Of a stretch of DNA of 64,000 nucleotides, positions 1 to 7,820 are shown one piece after another (the stretch's first letter is position 1; the number at the start of each line of letters is the position of its first letter). A model generated the notes under the pieces. The model was not told the DNA's origin, made no database searches, and saw only the letters and a list, made by a program, of their open reading frames with translations. Source of the stretch: Thermovenabulum gondwanense (GTDB lineage: Bacteria; Bacillota; Thermosediminibacteria; Thermosediminibacterales; Thermosediminibacteraceae); the NCBI RefSeq assembly GCF_001601575.1, contig NZ_LOHZ01000023.1:83360-147359 (forward strand). The letters are read 5' to 3'. The position numbers and the translations under genes were made by a program.

Positions 1-96
1 CTTAAAGATTATAAAAAGGCATTCTACATAAATATGTTTATTTTTCGATGAAAGCACTGAAAATAGGTTTTCGGGTATTTTGTCGAAAAAGGCCAT
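1..96 (-). CDS. N-terminal fragment of a probable Wadjet JetA-family protein (cut by window edge)
   Basis: Reading the minus strand from an ATG at 96-94 gives an open frame of 32 codons that runs off the window. A strong SD (AGAAGGAG) lies 5' of the ATG. The peptide contains FDKIPENLFSVLSSKNKHIY, which I recall as typical of the start of JetA/DUF5716 proteins, the MukF/ScpA-like kleisin of Wadjet anti-plasmid SMC complexes. JetB, JetC and JetD would lie beyond position 1. The match rests on 32 residues and memory, so the family call is tentative; the existence of the gene is well supported. Confidence 0.5.
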   Translation of the reverse strand, partial: MAFFDKIPENLFSVLSSKNKHIYVECLFIIFK

Positions 97-184
97 TCTT
101 TTCTCCTTCTTTTTTTCTTTTTCCTTGTTATTAATTATATCAAAAATTAACACAGTATTTTAAAATGCATAAAAAATAAAATCA

Positions 185-213
185 TGGCAATAATTTTAAT
201 GTTGTGTTATAAT
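185..213 (+). promoter_or_regulatory. Sigma-A promoter of the ATPase gene
   Basis: A perfect -10 TATAAT (208-213) is preceded at 17 bp by a weak -35 TGGCAA (185-190). Transcription would start near 220, inside the first of three operator-like repeats, and lead to the ATPase gene at 286. Confidence 0.5.
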
Positions 214-218
214 TTTAC

Positions 219-262
219 TAACTCTAAAGTTAGTAACTTATGAGTTAGTAAATCTAAAGTTA
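219..262 (+). repeat. Three tandem 14-bp operator-like repeats (15-bp period)
   Basis: TAACTCTAAAGTTA (219-232), TAACTTATGAGTTA (234-247) and TAAATCTAAAGTTA (249-262) follow one another with one G between units. Each unit is close to an inverted repeat (TAACT..AGTTA). They start just downstream of the -10 element, where a bound protein would block transcription of the ATPase gene. Confidence 0.6.
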
Positions 263-285
263 ATATTTTTTTATGAGGTGATATT

Positions 286-1677
286 ATGTTTATAGGCCGG
301 GAAGAAGAATTAGGTACATTAAACAGGTTATATAAAGAAGATAAATTCCAATTTGTTGTAGTATATGGAAGAAGAAGAGTAGGAAAAACAACTTTACTTA
401 AAGAATTTTGCAAGGATAAACCTGCTATCTTTTATGTGGCTGAAGAGTACAATGACAAAATGGCCCTTCAGTCCTTTTCGGAAAAAATCCTCTCATTTTT
501 TGGATTAAGCGGCTTTATTAGCTCTTTTGAATCCTGGGAAAAGGCATTTCTTTTTTTAGCAGAACGAGCAAAAGAAAGGCGAATATTGCTGGTTATAGAT
601 GAATTCCCTTATATTGTAAATGCAAATAAGGCCATACCTTCTCTTCTACAAAATCTTATAGATCATAGCTTAAAAAATACCAAGCTGTTTTTGATTATCT
701 GCGGTTCATCCGTAAGTTTCATTGAGAAAGAAATTTTAAGCTATAAAAGCCCTCTTTACGGTCGCAGAACAGCTCAAATGATGATAGAACCCTTTAATTT
801 CTTCGAAAGCAGAAAATTTTGCCCAAATTTCAATTTTGAAGATCAAGTAACTGCTTACGGAATACTGGGTGGTATTCCTCAATATTTGAACAACTTCGAT
901 GATGCAAAAGGAATTTATGAAAATATTAAAGAAAAAATTTTAGATAAAGTATCCTATCTATATGAGGAACCAAAGCTCCTTCTGAAACAGGAAGTAAGGG
1001 AACCGGCGATGTACAACTCAATAATAGAAGCCATTGCCAGCGGCAGCAGCAAATTAAATGAAATAGCCACAAGGGTAGGAACGGATACGGATAAATGTGC
1101 TAAATATATTTCTACATTAGTTGATTTAAAAATAATTGAAAAATTATCTCCCGCTGAAATAAAAGAAAAAAGCAGAAAAAGCATATATAAAATTAAGGAT
1201 AACTTTTTTAGATTCTGGTACAGATTTGTGTTCCCGAATAAAGACCTCATTGAAATGGGGCTTTCGGAGGAAGTTGTTGAAAATAAAATAAAGCCCTATA
1301 TTAGTGAATACTTGGGCGGGGTTTATGAAGAAATTTGCACGGACTATCTTAAGATATTGAATAAAAATAGAAAACTGCCTTTCATATTTGAAAAAATAGG
1401 CAAATGGTGGGGTAATAATCCTTTTAAAAAGCGTGAAGAAGAGATAGACATAGTGGCTTTTGATAAAAATAATATATTACTTTGTGAATGTAAATGGAAA
1501 AATTCAAAAATGGATAAAGACGCCCTGGATAGCCTAATTGAAAAGAGCATGTTATTCAACTACGGCAAAAAATATTATTTTTTGTTTTCAAAAAGCGGTT
1601 TTACAGAAGAATTGGTTAAATATGCAGGTAGTGTTAATAATGTGTTTTGGATAAAAAATGATGAGATAATTATCTAA
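286..1677 (+). CDS. ATPase_2/DUF234-type STAND-like ATPase with C-terminal nuclease-like domain
   Basis: This 463-residue protein starts with FIGREEEL and has a Walker A at 27-36 (YGRRRVGKTT) and a Walker B at 101-109 (LLVIDEFPY), as in the archaeal ATPase_2 family (PF01637). A winged-helix-like stretch follows at about 245-290. The C-terminus (383-405) carries EIDIVAF..ECKWK, the D..ExK pattern of the PD-(D/E)XK-like DUF234 domain. Family members are common in archaea and thermophilic Firmicutes; their roles are unclear and a mobile or defence link is suspected. SD GAGGTGAT supports the ATG at 286. Three repeats upstream suggest tight, possibly self-directed repression. Confidence 0.85.
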   Translation: MFIGREEELGTLNRLYKEDKFQFVVVYGRRRVGKTTLLKEFCKDKPAIFYVAEEYNDKMALQSFSEKILSFFGLSGFISSFESWEKAFLFLAERAKERRILLVIDEFPYIVNANKAIPSLLQNLIDHSLKNTKLFLIICGSSVSFIEKEILSYKSPLYGRRTAQMMIEPFNFFESRKFCPNFNFEDQVTAYGILGGIPQYLNNFDDAKGIYENIKEKILDKVSYLYEEPKLLLKQEVREPAMYNSIIEAIASGSSKLNEIATRVGTDTDKCAKYISTLVDLKIIEKLSPAEIKEKSRKSIYKIKDNFFRFWYRFVFPNKDLIEMGLSEEVVENKIKPYISEYLGGVYEEICTDYLKILNKNRKLPFIFEKIGKWWGNNPFKKREEEIDIVAFDKNNILLCECKWKNSKMDKDALDSLIEKSMLFNYGKKYYFLFSKSGFTEELVKYAGSVNNVFWIKNDEIII

Positions 1678-1710
1678 ATAATTATAAAAAACATCTCGAT
1701 AATACACATT

Positions 1711-1854
1711 ATGAAGAAACAGCATGGTCATTTCCGAAGCGGGGAAAACCTTGCATTAAATGCTATGAAGTCCGAAGGAAACATAAAAAATACGGAAGTA
1801 ATTGAAGTTAAAATCGACGAAAAGAAAAGTAAAAAATACTTGGATGTTATCTAA
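1711..1854 (+). CDS. Small ORF or gene remnant, unknown
   Basis: A 47-codon frame (MKKQHGHFRSGENLALNAMK...) ends directly before a terminator. No SD precedes its ATG, so it may be the surviving 3' end of a larger gene rather than a real small gene. I do not recognise the peptide. The frame has clear coding-like composition and a hydrophilic, lysine-rich C-terminus. Confidence 0.3.
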   Translation: MKKQHGHFRSGENLALNAMKSEGNIKNTEVIEVKIDEKKSKKYLDVI

Positions 1855-1859
1855 AAAAA

Positions 1860-1886
1860 CCCGGTAGTATTTACCGGGTTTTTTAT
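1860..1886 (+). terminator. Intrinsic terminator
   Basis: CCCGGTA (1860-1866), loop GTATT, TACCGGG (1872-1878), then a run of T. It ends the transcript of the ATPase gene and the small ORF. Confidence 0.85.
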
Positions 1887-1900
1887 TTTTTGTTTATTTA

Positions 1901-1909
1901 TGATATAAT
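1901..1909 (+). promoter_or_regulatory. Extended -10 promoter of the HTH gene
   Basis: TGATATAAT (TGnTATAAT) has no good -35. Transcription would begin near 1916, which means the in-frame TTG at 1912 is not on the transcript and cannot be the start codon. Confidence 0.5.
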
Positions 1910-1947
1910 ATTTGAAATATAATAAATATTTATTCGAGGAGGCGGGC

Positions 1948-2238
1948 ATCATAAACTTCGGTTCACGTCTGGATTTGTTGATGAAAACCCTTGAGGTTTC
2001 AAATATCCAGCTTGCCAAAACATTATCCATAGATCCTTCGTTAATTAGCCGCTGGAGAACGGGAGTCAGGCAGCTGCCAAAAAAACATAATAATTATTAT
2101 ATAGAAAACATATCTTTGTACTTAGCCCGTAGAGCCGAAAAAAACGGATTAGAAAATAAGTTGAATAACCTTTTTGGATTTGAAAAGGATGTTTACCAAA
2201 GGATAGTAGCCTTTATAATAAAATTTATGACTGGCTAA
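1948..2238 (+). CDS. Truncated XRE-type helix-turn-helix protein with non-canonical start
   Basis: The frame encodes about 96 residues with an HTH near the start (SRLDLLMKTLEVSNIQLAKT..SIDPSLISRWRTGVRQLP), typical of XRE-like DNA-binding domains that head larger regulators in Clostridia. A strong SD (AGGAGG, 1937-1942) is followed at normal spacing by ATC (1948) and ATA (1951), not ATG, GTG or TTG. The upstream TTG (1912) lies before the predicted transcript start. The protein also ends soon after the HTH, so a gene fragment with a mutated start, or use of a rare ATC/ATA start, are both possible. Confidence 0.5.
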   Translation: MINFGSRLDLLMKTLEVSNIQLAKTLSIDPSLISRWRTGVRQLPKKHNNYYIENISLYLARRAEKNGLENKLNNLFGFEKDVYQRIVAFIIKFMTG

Positions 2239-2257
2239 GCGGTGAATAAAGTAATTT

Positions 2258-2767
2258 TTACTTTTTCTCCGGCATCAACATAATGGCTATTGAAGTAATA
2301 TACCCCTCTATCTCGTTACTTTTCCCAACGTCTAACTGATAAGTATATCCTCCCTTACTTCCGAAAGATGTAAAGCTTTCGTCGGTAACCGTTTCATTGG
2401 TCACCTTTGCGCCTTCCAGTACTTTTTTATAGTAGTCCATTACAATTTTTACATCGTCCTTTGAGTATGCTGTAATGGTAAAGCTACCATCCAGTTCTAA
2501 CGCATTAAAAATTAAACTATCCTTGTATATAGGAAACACATCAGCCGGATACTTTTCAGGAATTTTTGCGCTTTTTCCACCTTCACTCACATTCATCTGA
2601 GCTGTCGGGTTTTGATTTTCTGTTGAAGTCTTTTCTTTCTCAATAGAAGTGTTTTGCTGAGATTGGGTATTTGTTTGTGCCTGGTTTTGTTCATTCTTTG
2701 AGCCTCCGCAGGCCGATAAAAGTATCAATGTAAAAACAACTATCAAAACTAAAAGAGGTTTTCTCAT
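2258..2767 (-). CDS. Secreted lipoprotein of unknown function
   Basis: The 169-residue protein begins with a lipoprotein signal peptide ending in the lipobox LLSAC|GG (Cys about 20). A Gln/Asn/Thr/Ser/Glu-rich linker (about 23-60) precedes a small folded region of about 100 residues (YPADVFPIYKDSLIF...). I recognise no catalytic motif. It is probably anchored on the outer face of the membrane. The gene stands alone and converges with the HTH gene at 2238. Confidence 0.75.
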   Translation of the reverse strand: MRKPLLVLIVVFTLILLSACGGSKNEQNQAQTNTQSQQNTSIEKEKTSTENQNPTAQMNVSEGGKSAKIPEKYPADVFPIYKDSLIFNALELDGSFTITAYSKDDVKIVMDYYKKVLEGAKVTNETVTDESFTSFGSKGGYTYQLDVGKSNEIEGYITSIAIMLMPEKK

Positions 2768-2952
2768 ATATTTTATTCTCCTTTCCTCGAATTTGCCCTT
2801 TCGGACAATTCAAGGATATCAGTATTAAAACAGACAGGCAATTTCCTTTAAAAATTTGTCATTGACATTTAAAATTTTTAATTTTTATGAAGGAATTAAC
2901 GAAGATTTGTGGAATATTTTAACAGCAAAAAATTATATAAAGGGTGATTGGT

Positions 2953-3504
2953 ATGGGTTCTTTTACCTGTGAAATATTAGTCGGTCATTCTCATTCAAAT
3001 CACGGCGGAATTATCCCGACGCACGTTTTATTTTTATCGGAAAACGATCGGCCTGCGTGGATTTTAAATTCTTTAAATCTCTTTTCTAAATCAAACAATG
3101 CATCTAATGTAAAAACAAAAGAAATAGTCTGGATTCCTACGATTGAAAATATGTTAGAAGATGCCCTTTTAATGTTAGGAATATATGTTCTAAAGGATAG
3201 CAGTTTAATTGATGCAGCAAAAAAATTCTTCAAAAAAGATATATTCGGTGATAGGCTCGAGCTATATGAGGATATCGAAAAAGAGAATTTATTAAAACTT
3301 TATAAGATGTGCAGAAACATTGACATAAGATACAAAATCGTAATAACCACTTTAGATGGTTCTTCGATTAACGAAAAAGCTCTAAAATGCTTATTAAATT
3401 ATTCAATGGATGTAGAAGTATGTAAATCAATTTACCGCAGAGAATACAGCGAATGGACGGGGGATTATATAGTAAAGGGGGAGTTAGTCGGGGAAAAGAA
3501 ATGA
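2953..3504 (+). CDS. Hypothetical protein (183 aa)
   Basis: I chose the ATG at 2953 because SD-like AGGGTGAT (2941-2948) sits at a good distance; an in-frame GTG at 2944 lies inside that SD. The N-terminus has a His/Gly-rich stretch GHSHSNHGGIIPTHVLFLSE that could be a metal or nucleotide site. The rest looks like an alpha/beta fold ending in a hydrophilic tail. No signal peptide or membrane segment is seen. I do not recognise the family. It is monocistronic and ends at a strong shared terminator. Confidence 0.65.
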   Translation: MGSFTCEILVGHSHSNHGGIIPTHVLFLSENDRPAWILNSLNLFSKSNNASNVKTKEIVWIPTIENMLEDALLMLGIYVLKDSSLIDAAKKFFKKDIFGDRLELYEDIEKENLLKLYKMCRNIDIRYKIVITTLDGSSINEKALKCLLNYSMDVEVCKSIYRREYSEWTGDYIVKGELVGEKK

Positions 3505-3537
3505 TATTGTAACAATTAATTAAGTTTAAAAATAAAA

Positions 3538-3588
3538 AAGCTCTCCTTGATGGCAATATTTTATAAGAAATTTCATCAAGGAGAGCTT
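3538..3588. terminator. Bidirectional terminator
   Basis: A perfect 15-bp stem (AAGCTCTCCTTGATG, 3538-3552, with its complement at 3574-3588) with a 21-nt loop and T-rich flanks on both strands lies between the convergent genes ending at 3504 and 3659. Confidence 0.85.
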
Positions 3589-3658
3589 AATTTTTATAAT
3601 ATTATCAAACCTTATCTTTCTTTAGCTTAAAGATTATTTCTTAAAACAAGGACTTCTT

Positions 3659-5662
3659 TTACTCCACTTTAAACTTATTCACCGATTCGGTCATTTCCCG
3701 GGCAATGTCGGTAAGGTTTTGGGCGGTAGCCGCTATTTCTTCAGTGCTGGCGCTCAACTCTTGTGCCGAGGCTGAGACCTCCTCGGCTGAAGCGGATATT
3801 TCTTCAACCACCGAAGTTATGCTTTCAGCCTTTGACAGCACCGTATCCTTGGATTTCACGGTTTCATCTAAAGCGAAATAAGTATCGTTTATTAGAGGTG
3901 CGATATTGCTGATAGAGCTAAGTATGTTATCGAAGGATGTCAAAGTATCCTTTACTGCTGATACCTGGGAATTCAGCATATCGTACACCCGACCGGAAGT
4001 GCTGGATACTTCTTCTGTTTCCTTTCCTATATCGTTTATTAATTTTTTAATTCTCACCGATGAGGATTTGGTTTCTTCTGCCAGCTTCCTTATTTCCGAA
4101 GCTACTACTGCAAAACCTCTTCCTACTTCTCCCGCCCTTGCAGCCTCGATTGCTGCATTTAACGCCAGTAAATTTGTCTGTTCCGCAATTCCGTTAATAA
4201 TTTCGTTTATTTCTCCCACCTGAGAGACCGAAGAAATCAGATTTTTTACCCTGGATGTCACTTCTTCGAAAGCCTTTCTTATATTTTCTATGCTCCGTAT
4301 CAATCCATCCAGTACATTCTTACCTTCATCTGTTTTTTCCTGAGCGTTTTCAGAGCTTTCTTTTACGGCCTTCAATTTCCTGTACACATTATCAATATTA
4401 TCGGTAATGTTTTTTATTAGTGCCACAATTTCCTGACTATCCGAAGCCTGATTTGTGGTGCCTACCGAAACCTCCTGAATGGTTTTTGCCACTTCTGCCG
4501 AAGATGCCGCGATCTCTTCTGCTGCGGCACTTAAAGATTCGGAGCTGTTAAGCAGCCGGGATGCGTTTTCCTTCATATTTTTTACAACTATGCAGACATT
4601 TTCTCTCAATATTTCTACTGCATGGGAAAGTTCTCCAATCTCATCTTTATACCTTAAAAATCTTTCCGGTAGTTTCCTGGAATAATCTCCGCCGGATAAA
4701 TTTTTTATATACTGCACAATTTCAATTATCGGATTTGAAATGCTCCGGCTTACAAAATATGTAATCAGAGCAGCCAATATCAAAAATATCGCGGAAATAA
4801 AGAGGAGTGTTTTCCTTAAAATTCCTACGGAACCAAGAATTTCAGATTCCAGGACATTAACTCCAATTATCCAGCCCGTATCGGGCATATAGCAATATCC
4901 CAAGTATTTTTTCTGTCCCTCAAAGGTGTATTTGCCAAATCCCATGGATTTTTCGGAAACAGCTCTTTGAATAATACCTGCCAGTTCGGCGTATTCGGGC
5001 TTTGTTCTAGCCATTTCAATGTAGTTTTCCCTGTTTTGCACCCTTTGAAAATCCTTATGAGCTATTATTGTCCCATCCCCGGAAAATATTATTCCGTATC
5101 CCGTTTCTCCGTATTTTACATCGGAAATAATATTTGAAAGCTTTTTGGCATCCACCGTTCCTATTACCGCTCCGGATATCCTGCCCGATAAATCCTTCAG
5201 CGGCACGGCATAAACCACTACAATGGAACCGTCATCCCTGCTAATTAAAGGTTCGGTTACCACCCTTTGCCCCGAGAGGGCTTTTTTAAAATATTCTCTG
5301 TCGGATACGTTTATTACTTTTCCATTATTTAAATATAAATCTCCATTTTCTAAAGTTATACCCACCGTTTTAAAGTCCGTATCTCCCATTTTTCTTTTTA
5401 CTATTTCAACTTTTTCTGCCATTGGTGTACCAGCATCCCTTACTTTTTCATCCATTGAGACAGTTGAGAGTAATGTTAACCTGTGCTCTATTCTCTGGGC
5501 TATCGTCTTTGACACTTCATACGAAATATTTACAAGGGCTTTTTCCACTTCCCCGGTGAGGGATTCCCTGGCAAAATAATAACCGGCAAAGGAGAGGGCT
5601 GCCATTCCGATAAAAATGATAAGCGTGAAAAGCAAAATCATCTTTGTTTTTATGCTTTTCAT
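3659..5662 (-). CDS. Methyl-accepting chemotaxis protein with dCache sensor
   Basis: The 667-residue protein has a transmembrane segment at about 7-29, a large extracytoplasmic region with dCache features ([24 protein letters not shown], then [12 protein letters not shown]), a second membrane segment near 280-301, a HAMP domain and a long coiled-coil signalling domain with the conserved hairpin tip [19 protein letters not shown]. It should form a membrane array with CheA/CheW (not in this window) and control the flagellar motor in response to a small ligand. SD AAGGGGGA precedes the ATG. CheB is encoded 2 kb away on the same strand. Confidence 0.95.
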   Translation of the reverse strand: MKSIKTKMILLFTLIIFIGMAALSFAGYYFARESLTGEVEKALVNISYEVSKTIAQRIEHRLTLLSTVSMDEKVRDAGTPMAEKVEIVKRKMGDTDFKTVGITLENGDLYLNNGKVINVSDREYFKKALSGQRVVTEPLISRDDGSIVVVYAVPLKDLSGRISGAVIGTVDAKKLSNIISDVKYGETGYGIIFSGDGTIIAHKDFQRVQNRENYIEMARTKPEYAELAGIIQRAVSEKSMGFGKYTFEGQKKYLGYCYMPDTGWIIGVNVLESEILGSVGILRKTLLFISAIFLILAALITYFVSRSISNPIIEIVQYIKNLSGGDYSRKLPERFLRYKDEIGELSHAVEILRENVCIVVKNMKENASRLLNSSESLSAAAEEIAASSAEVAKTIQEVSVGTTNQASDSQEIVALIKNITDNIDNVYRKLKAVKESSENAQEKTDEGKNVLDGLIRSIENIRKAFEEVTSRVKNLISSVSQVGEINEIINGIAEQTNLLALNAAIEAARAGEVGRGFAVVASEIRKLAEETKSSSVRIKKLINDIGKETEEVSSTSGRVYDMLNSQVSAVKDTLTSFDNILSSISNIAPLINDTYFALDETVKSKDTVLSKAESITSVVEEISASAEEVSASAQELSASTEEIAATAQNLTDIAREMTESVNKFKVE

Positions 5663-5734
5663 TAAAATCCCCCTTTATGTCGAAATCTGTAGTTATTTTA
5701 CCAAATAATATTTTTTATGTAAAATTTTGCTTAT

Positions 5735-5786
5735 AAGTTACTCTTTCAAATATATGAAAAAATCATTATTTATTAAAGAGTAACTT
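5735..5786. repeat. 12-bp perfect inverted repeat upstream of the MCP gene
   Basis: AAGTTACTCTTT (5735-5746) and AAAGAGTAACTT (5775-5786) are separated by 28 bp of A/T-rich DNA. They lie in the divergent region between the MCP gene and the DUF1659 operon, so they could be an operator or an RNA hairpin. Confidence 0.5.
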
Positions 5787-5853
5787 CAAATTTTAGAATA
5801 TTAAATGTTTGTTAATTATTAAATGCAAACACTCGTTCTATATCGAGCACCGA

Positions 5854-5880
5854 CCGGGATTCCCCCGGCTTTTTCTTTTT
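5854..5880 (+). terminator. Possible short terminator
   Basis: CCGGG (5854-5858) pairs with CCCGG (5864-5868), followed by CTTTTTCTTTTT. No plus-strand gene lies upstream, so it could end a small transcript from the divergent region. The stem is only 5 bp. Confidence 0.3.
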
Positions 5881-5943
5881 CTTTCTAACCCCTTTATAAT
5901 TAGAATTGTCGCGCGGCAATAAAATAAATCGGAGGTGACAAAA

Positions 5944-6165
5944 ATGGTGAACGTAACTCCTATCAACGCGGTTCTGGAAATCCATGTGGAAACCGGCCTT
6001 GACGATCAGGGAAAGCCGGTGGTGAAAACCAGGTCTTTCAGAAATCTCAAAACCGATGCTCAGGACCAGGATGTAATGGATGTAGCCAAAGCCTTAGCCG
6101 CCTTACAATCGTACTCGCTAAAGGCGGTAAGAAAGACCTTAGAAGTAGAACTAAGCGAAGTTTAA
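5944..6165 (+). CDS. DUF1659 domain-containing small protein
   Basis: I chose the ATG at 5944: the SD GGAGGTGA lies just before it, and the in-frame GTG at 5935 is part of that SD. The protein of 73 residues (VNVTPINAVLEIHVETGLDDQG...) matches the DUF1659 pattern of small Firmicute proteins. These almost always sit next to DUF2922 and YvrJ genes, as here; the role is unknown. A -10 TATAAT at 5895-5900 probably drives the cluster. Confidence 0.75.
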   Translation: MVNVTPINAVLEIHVETGLDDQGKPVVKTRSFRNLKTDAQDQDVMDVAKALAALQSYSLKAVRKTLEVELSEV

Positions 6166-6199
6166 TCAATTAAAAATAATTAACACGGAGGTGAAATAA

Positions 6200-6421
6200 A
6201 TGACCAGTAATTTGGAGCTATCCTTTCAGAATTCTGCCGGCAAAACCGTAAGATTTACCCTGCCCGAGCCCAAGCAGGACCTTACTCCTGAAAACGTTCA
6301 AAATGCAATGAACCTGATAATTTTAAAAAACATCTTTTCTACCTCGGGAGGAGATTTAGTAAAGGTACTGGGAGCGCGGATAGTGGTAAGGGATGTCATC
6401 GAAGTTATACCAACGGCATAA
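6200..6421 (+). CDS. DUF2922 domain-containing small protein
   Basis: The 73-residue protein (NLELSFQNSAGKTVRFTLPEPKQDL...) fits the DUF2922 family. It has a good SD (GGAGGTGA) and lies 34 bp after the DUF1659 gene, so the two are likely cotranscribed and their products may act together. No membrane segment or catalytic motif is visible. A strong terminator follows directly after the stop codon. Confidence 0.75.
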   Translation: MTSNLELSFQNSAGKTVRFTLPEPKQDLTPENVQNAMNLIILKNIFSTSGGDLVKVLGARIVVRDVIEVIPTA

Positions 6422-6426
6422 AAAAA

Positions 6427-6447
6427 GCGGGGTTATCCCCGCTTTTT
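6427..6447 (+). terminator. Intrinsic terminator after the DUF2922 gene
   Basis: GCGGGG (6427-6432), loop TTAT, CCCCGC (6437-6442), flanked by A and T runs. It separates the DUF1659-DUF2922 pair from yvrJ-amidase and may allow partial readthrough. Confidence 0.85.
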
Positions 6448-6511
6448 AAAATCCTTTTTAATTAACAAAATGAATAAAATTTTCATAGTCTTATAGAAAG
6501 GAAGGGTTTTT

Positions 6512-6667
6512 ATGGAAGGACTGGTGGCTCAGGTAGCCAATGTGGGGTTTCCCATAGTTGTCTCAATCTACCTTCTCGTAAGGATTGAGTCAAAAATGGA
6601 GAGCCTCACATCGAGCATTTTCGAGCTGGCCAAAGTTATAGAGGGAATAAAGGAACAAAAAAATTAA
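6512..6667 (+). CDS. YvrJ-family small membrane protein
   Basis: The ATG at 6512 follows SD AAAGGAAGGG. The 51 residues (MEGLVAQVANVGFPIVVSIY...) hold one membrane helix at about 8-23 and an amphipathic tail, matching the YvrJ family. It sits between DUF2922 and an amidase gene, a grouping seen in many Firmicutes. Its holin-like size and place before a lytic amidase suggest, but do not show, a role in letting the enzyme reach the wall. Confidence 0.75.
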   Translation: MEGLVAQVANVGFPIVVSIYLLVRIESKMESLTSSIFELAKVIEGIKEQKN

Positions 6668-6681
6668 CGGGAGGGAATTAC

Positions 6682-7206
6682 ATGGATAGGCTTTACCCAC
6701 GCTTTATCGTTTTGCACCATACTGCCGGGTCTGACATGTCGGCACTGGAAATTAACAGAATCCACGCAAAAAGAGGTTTCGGTGTGAAAATTACTTCTCC
6801 GGATTACCTGGTCAAGGAATATATTGAAAAAGGCTACCCGGCTACTTCCGATGGAGGAGTGATAATCAGTATTGGATATCATTACCTCATCAGGGCGGAT
6901 GGCAAAGTAGAGCCGGGAAGGCCGGATTTTGCTCCAGGAGCTCACTGCAGTGCTGGCGAAATGAATGTTAGGTCCATCGGGATTGCGGTTACCGGAAATT
7001 TTTCCTCAAAGGATAATCCTGACGGCAAAAAAGGACACATGAAGCCCACCGATGCCCAGATAAAGGCCTTAAAAGAGCTCCTGATATACCTGATGGATGT
7101 TTATAAAATCCCGAAAACAGGAATATTGCGGCATAAGGATGTGGTGGGGGCGGCTACCGAATGTCCGGGCGATCGGTTCGATTTTAATATTTTTTCCCTT
7201 GCTTAA
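6682..7206 (+). CDS. N-acetylmuramoyl-L-alanine amidase (Amidase_2/PGRP fold)
   Basis: This 174-residue protein is a single zinc amidase domain. The first zinc ligand lies in FIVLHHTAG, and the distal His and Cys are in ILRHKDVVGAATECPG. Such enzymes cut the amide bond between N-acetylmuramate and the stem peptide of peptidoglycan. There is no signal peptide or wall-binding domain, so export would need a helper such as the YvrJ-like protein encoded 14 bp upstream. SD GGGAGGG precedes the ATG. The module looks like a phage endolysin, but no other phage genes are nearby. Confidence 0.88.
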   Translation: MDRLYPRFIVLHHTAGSDMSALEINRIHAKRGFGVKITSPDYLVKEYIEKGYPATSDGGVIISIGYHYLIRADGKVEPGRPDFAPGAHCSAGEMNVRSIGIAVTGNFSSKDNPDGKKGHMKPTDAQIKALKELLIYLMDVYKIPKTGILRHKDVVGAATECPGDRFDFNIFSLA

Positions 7207-7222
7207 TTTTTAATTTCTATTA

Positions 7223-7228
7223 TATAAT
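7223..7228 (+). promoter_or_regulatory. -10 element of the ComK-like gene
   Basis: TATAAT at 7223-7228 predicts transcription from near 7235. An ATG at 7242 would then have almost no leader and no SD, which supports the GTG start at 7278. Confidence 0.45.
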
Positions 7229-7277
7229 TATAATAGAACATATGTTTGGTAATATGTATGAAAAGGGGGGACTTTTG

Positions 7278-7820
7278 GTGGCAAAAGAAAATTTCGAAGC
7301 TTTAATAAATGAAGGCATAGCCGCTCTTATTCCCATATATGAAAAAGACCAGGGGAATACCAGTATAGTCGTTTTAAAAAATGGAAAGGAAATACGCGAA
7401 AACAGAACGGTAAAAGCCCTGATTTCCCGTATGGCAAGGCATTTCGGAAAGGATTTGACCTTAATTAGAAAGGAATACGGAAGGGTTATCCACAGAAGAA
7501 ACGGGGTCCCCCTCCCTTTATCCTCTTTTTACATAATGATCCCGGTAAAATTCAGGGAAAAGCCCTTTTCGTTAAACGACGGCACCTTAGGCTATGTTTC
7601 CTTTTATGAAATAGAAAAGGTTAAAGAAAAGGATAAAAAAAGGTCGTTAATCCTTTTCCGCTGCGGTAAGGAGGTAGAAGTATATTTATCCCTTTCCACT
7701 GTAAACTCTTACCTGAAGGATGCAAAACTTGTCTCAAAAATTAATGAGGATAAAGAAAACATGGAGAATAAATTAAGGGTAATAGAACTCCTTTCCGAAC
7801 TATTTTCTAAGTCCAGCTAA
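7278..7820 (+). CDS. Hypothetical protein, possibly ComK-like
   Basis: The start GTG (7278) was chosen because a GGGGGG SD lies 7 nt before it; the ATG at 7242 lacks an SD. The 180 residues include VLKNGKEIRENRTVKALIS..ARHFG..LTLIRKEYGRVIHRRNGVPLPLS, which loosely follows the order of motifs in ComK competence factors (basic segment, then a short PxP-type stretch), and the length fits. Similarity is weak and no DNA-binding proof is visible. Its 3' end overlaps the convergent cheB gene by 21 bp. Confidence 0.4.
   Translation: MAKENFEALINEGIAALIPIYEKDQGNTSIVVLKNGKEIRENRTVKALISRMARHFGKDLTLIRKEYGRVIHRRNGVPLPLSSFYIMIPVKFREKPFSLNDGTLGYVSFYEIEKVKEKDKKRSLILFRCGKEVEVYLSLSTVNSYLKDAKLVSKINEDKENMENKLRVIELLSELFSKSS

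Noticed and set aside
5935..7206. DUF1659, DUF2922, YvrJ and amidase genes as a prophage lysis cassette
   Set aside because: No portal, capsid, tail, integrase or terminase genes nearby; this small cluster is common in Firmicute chromosomes.
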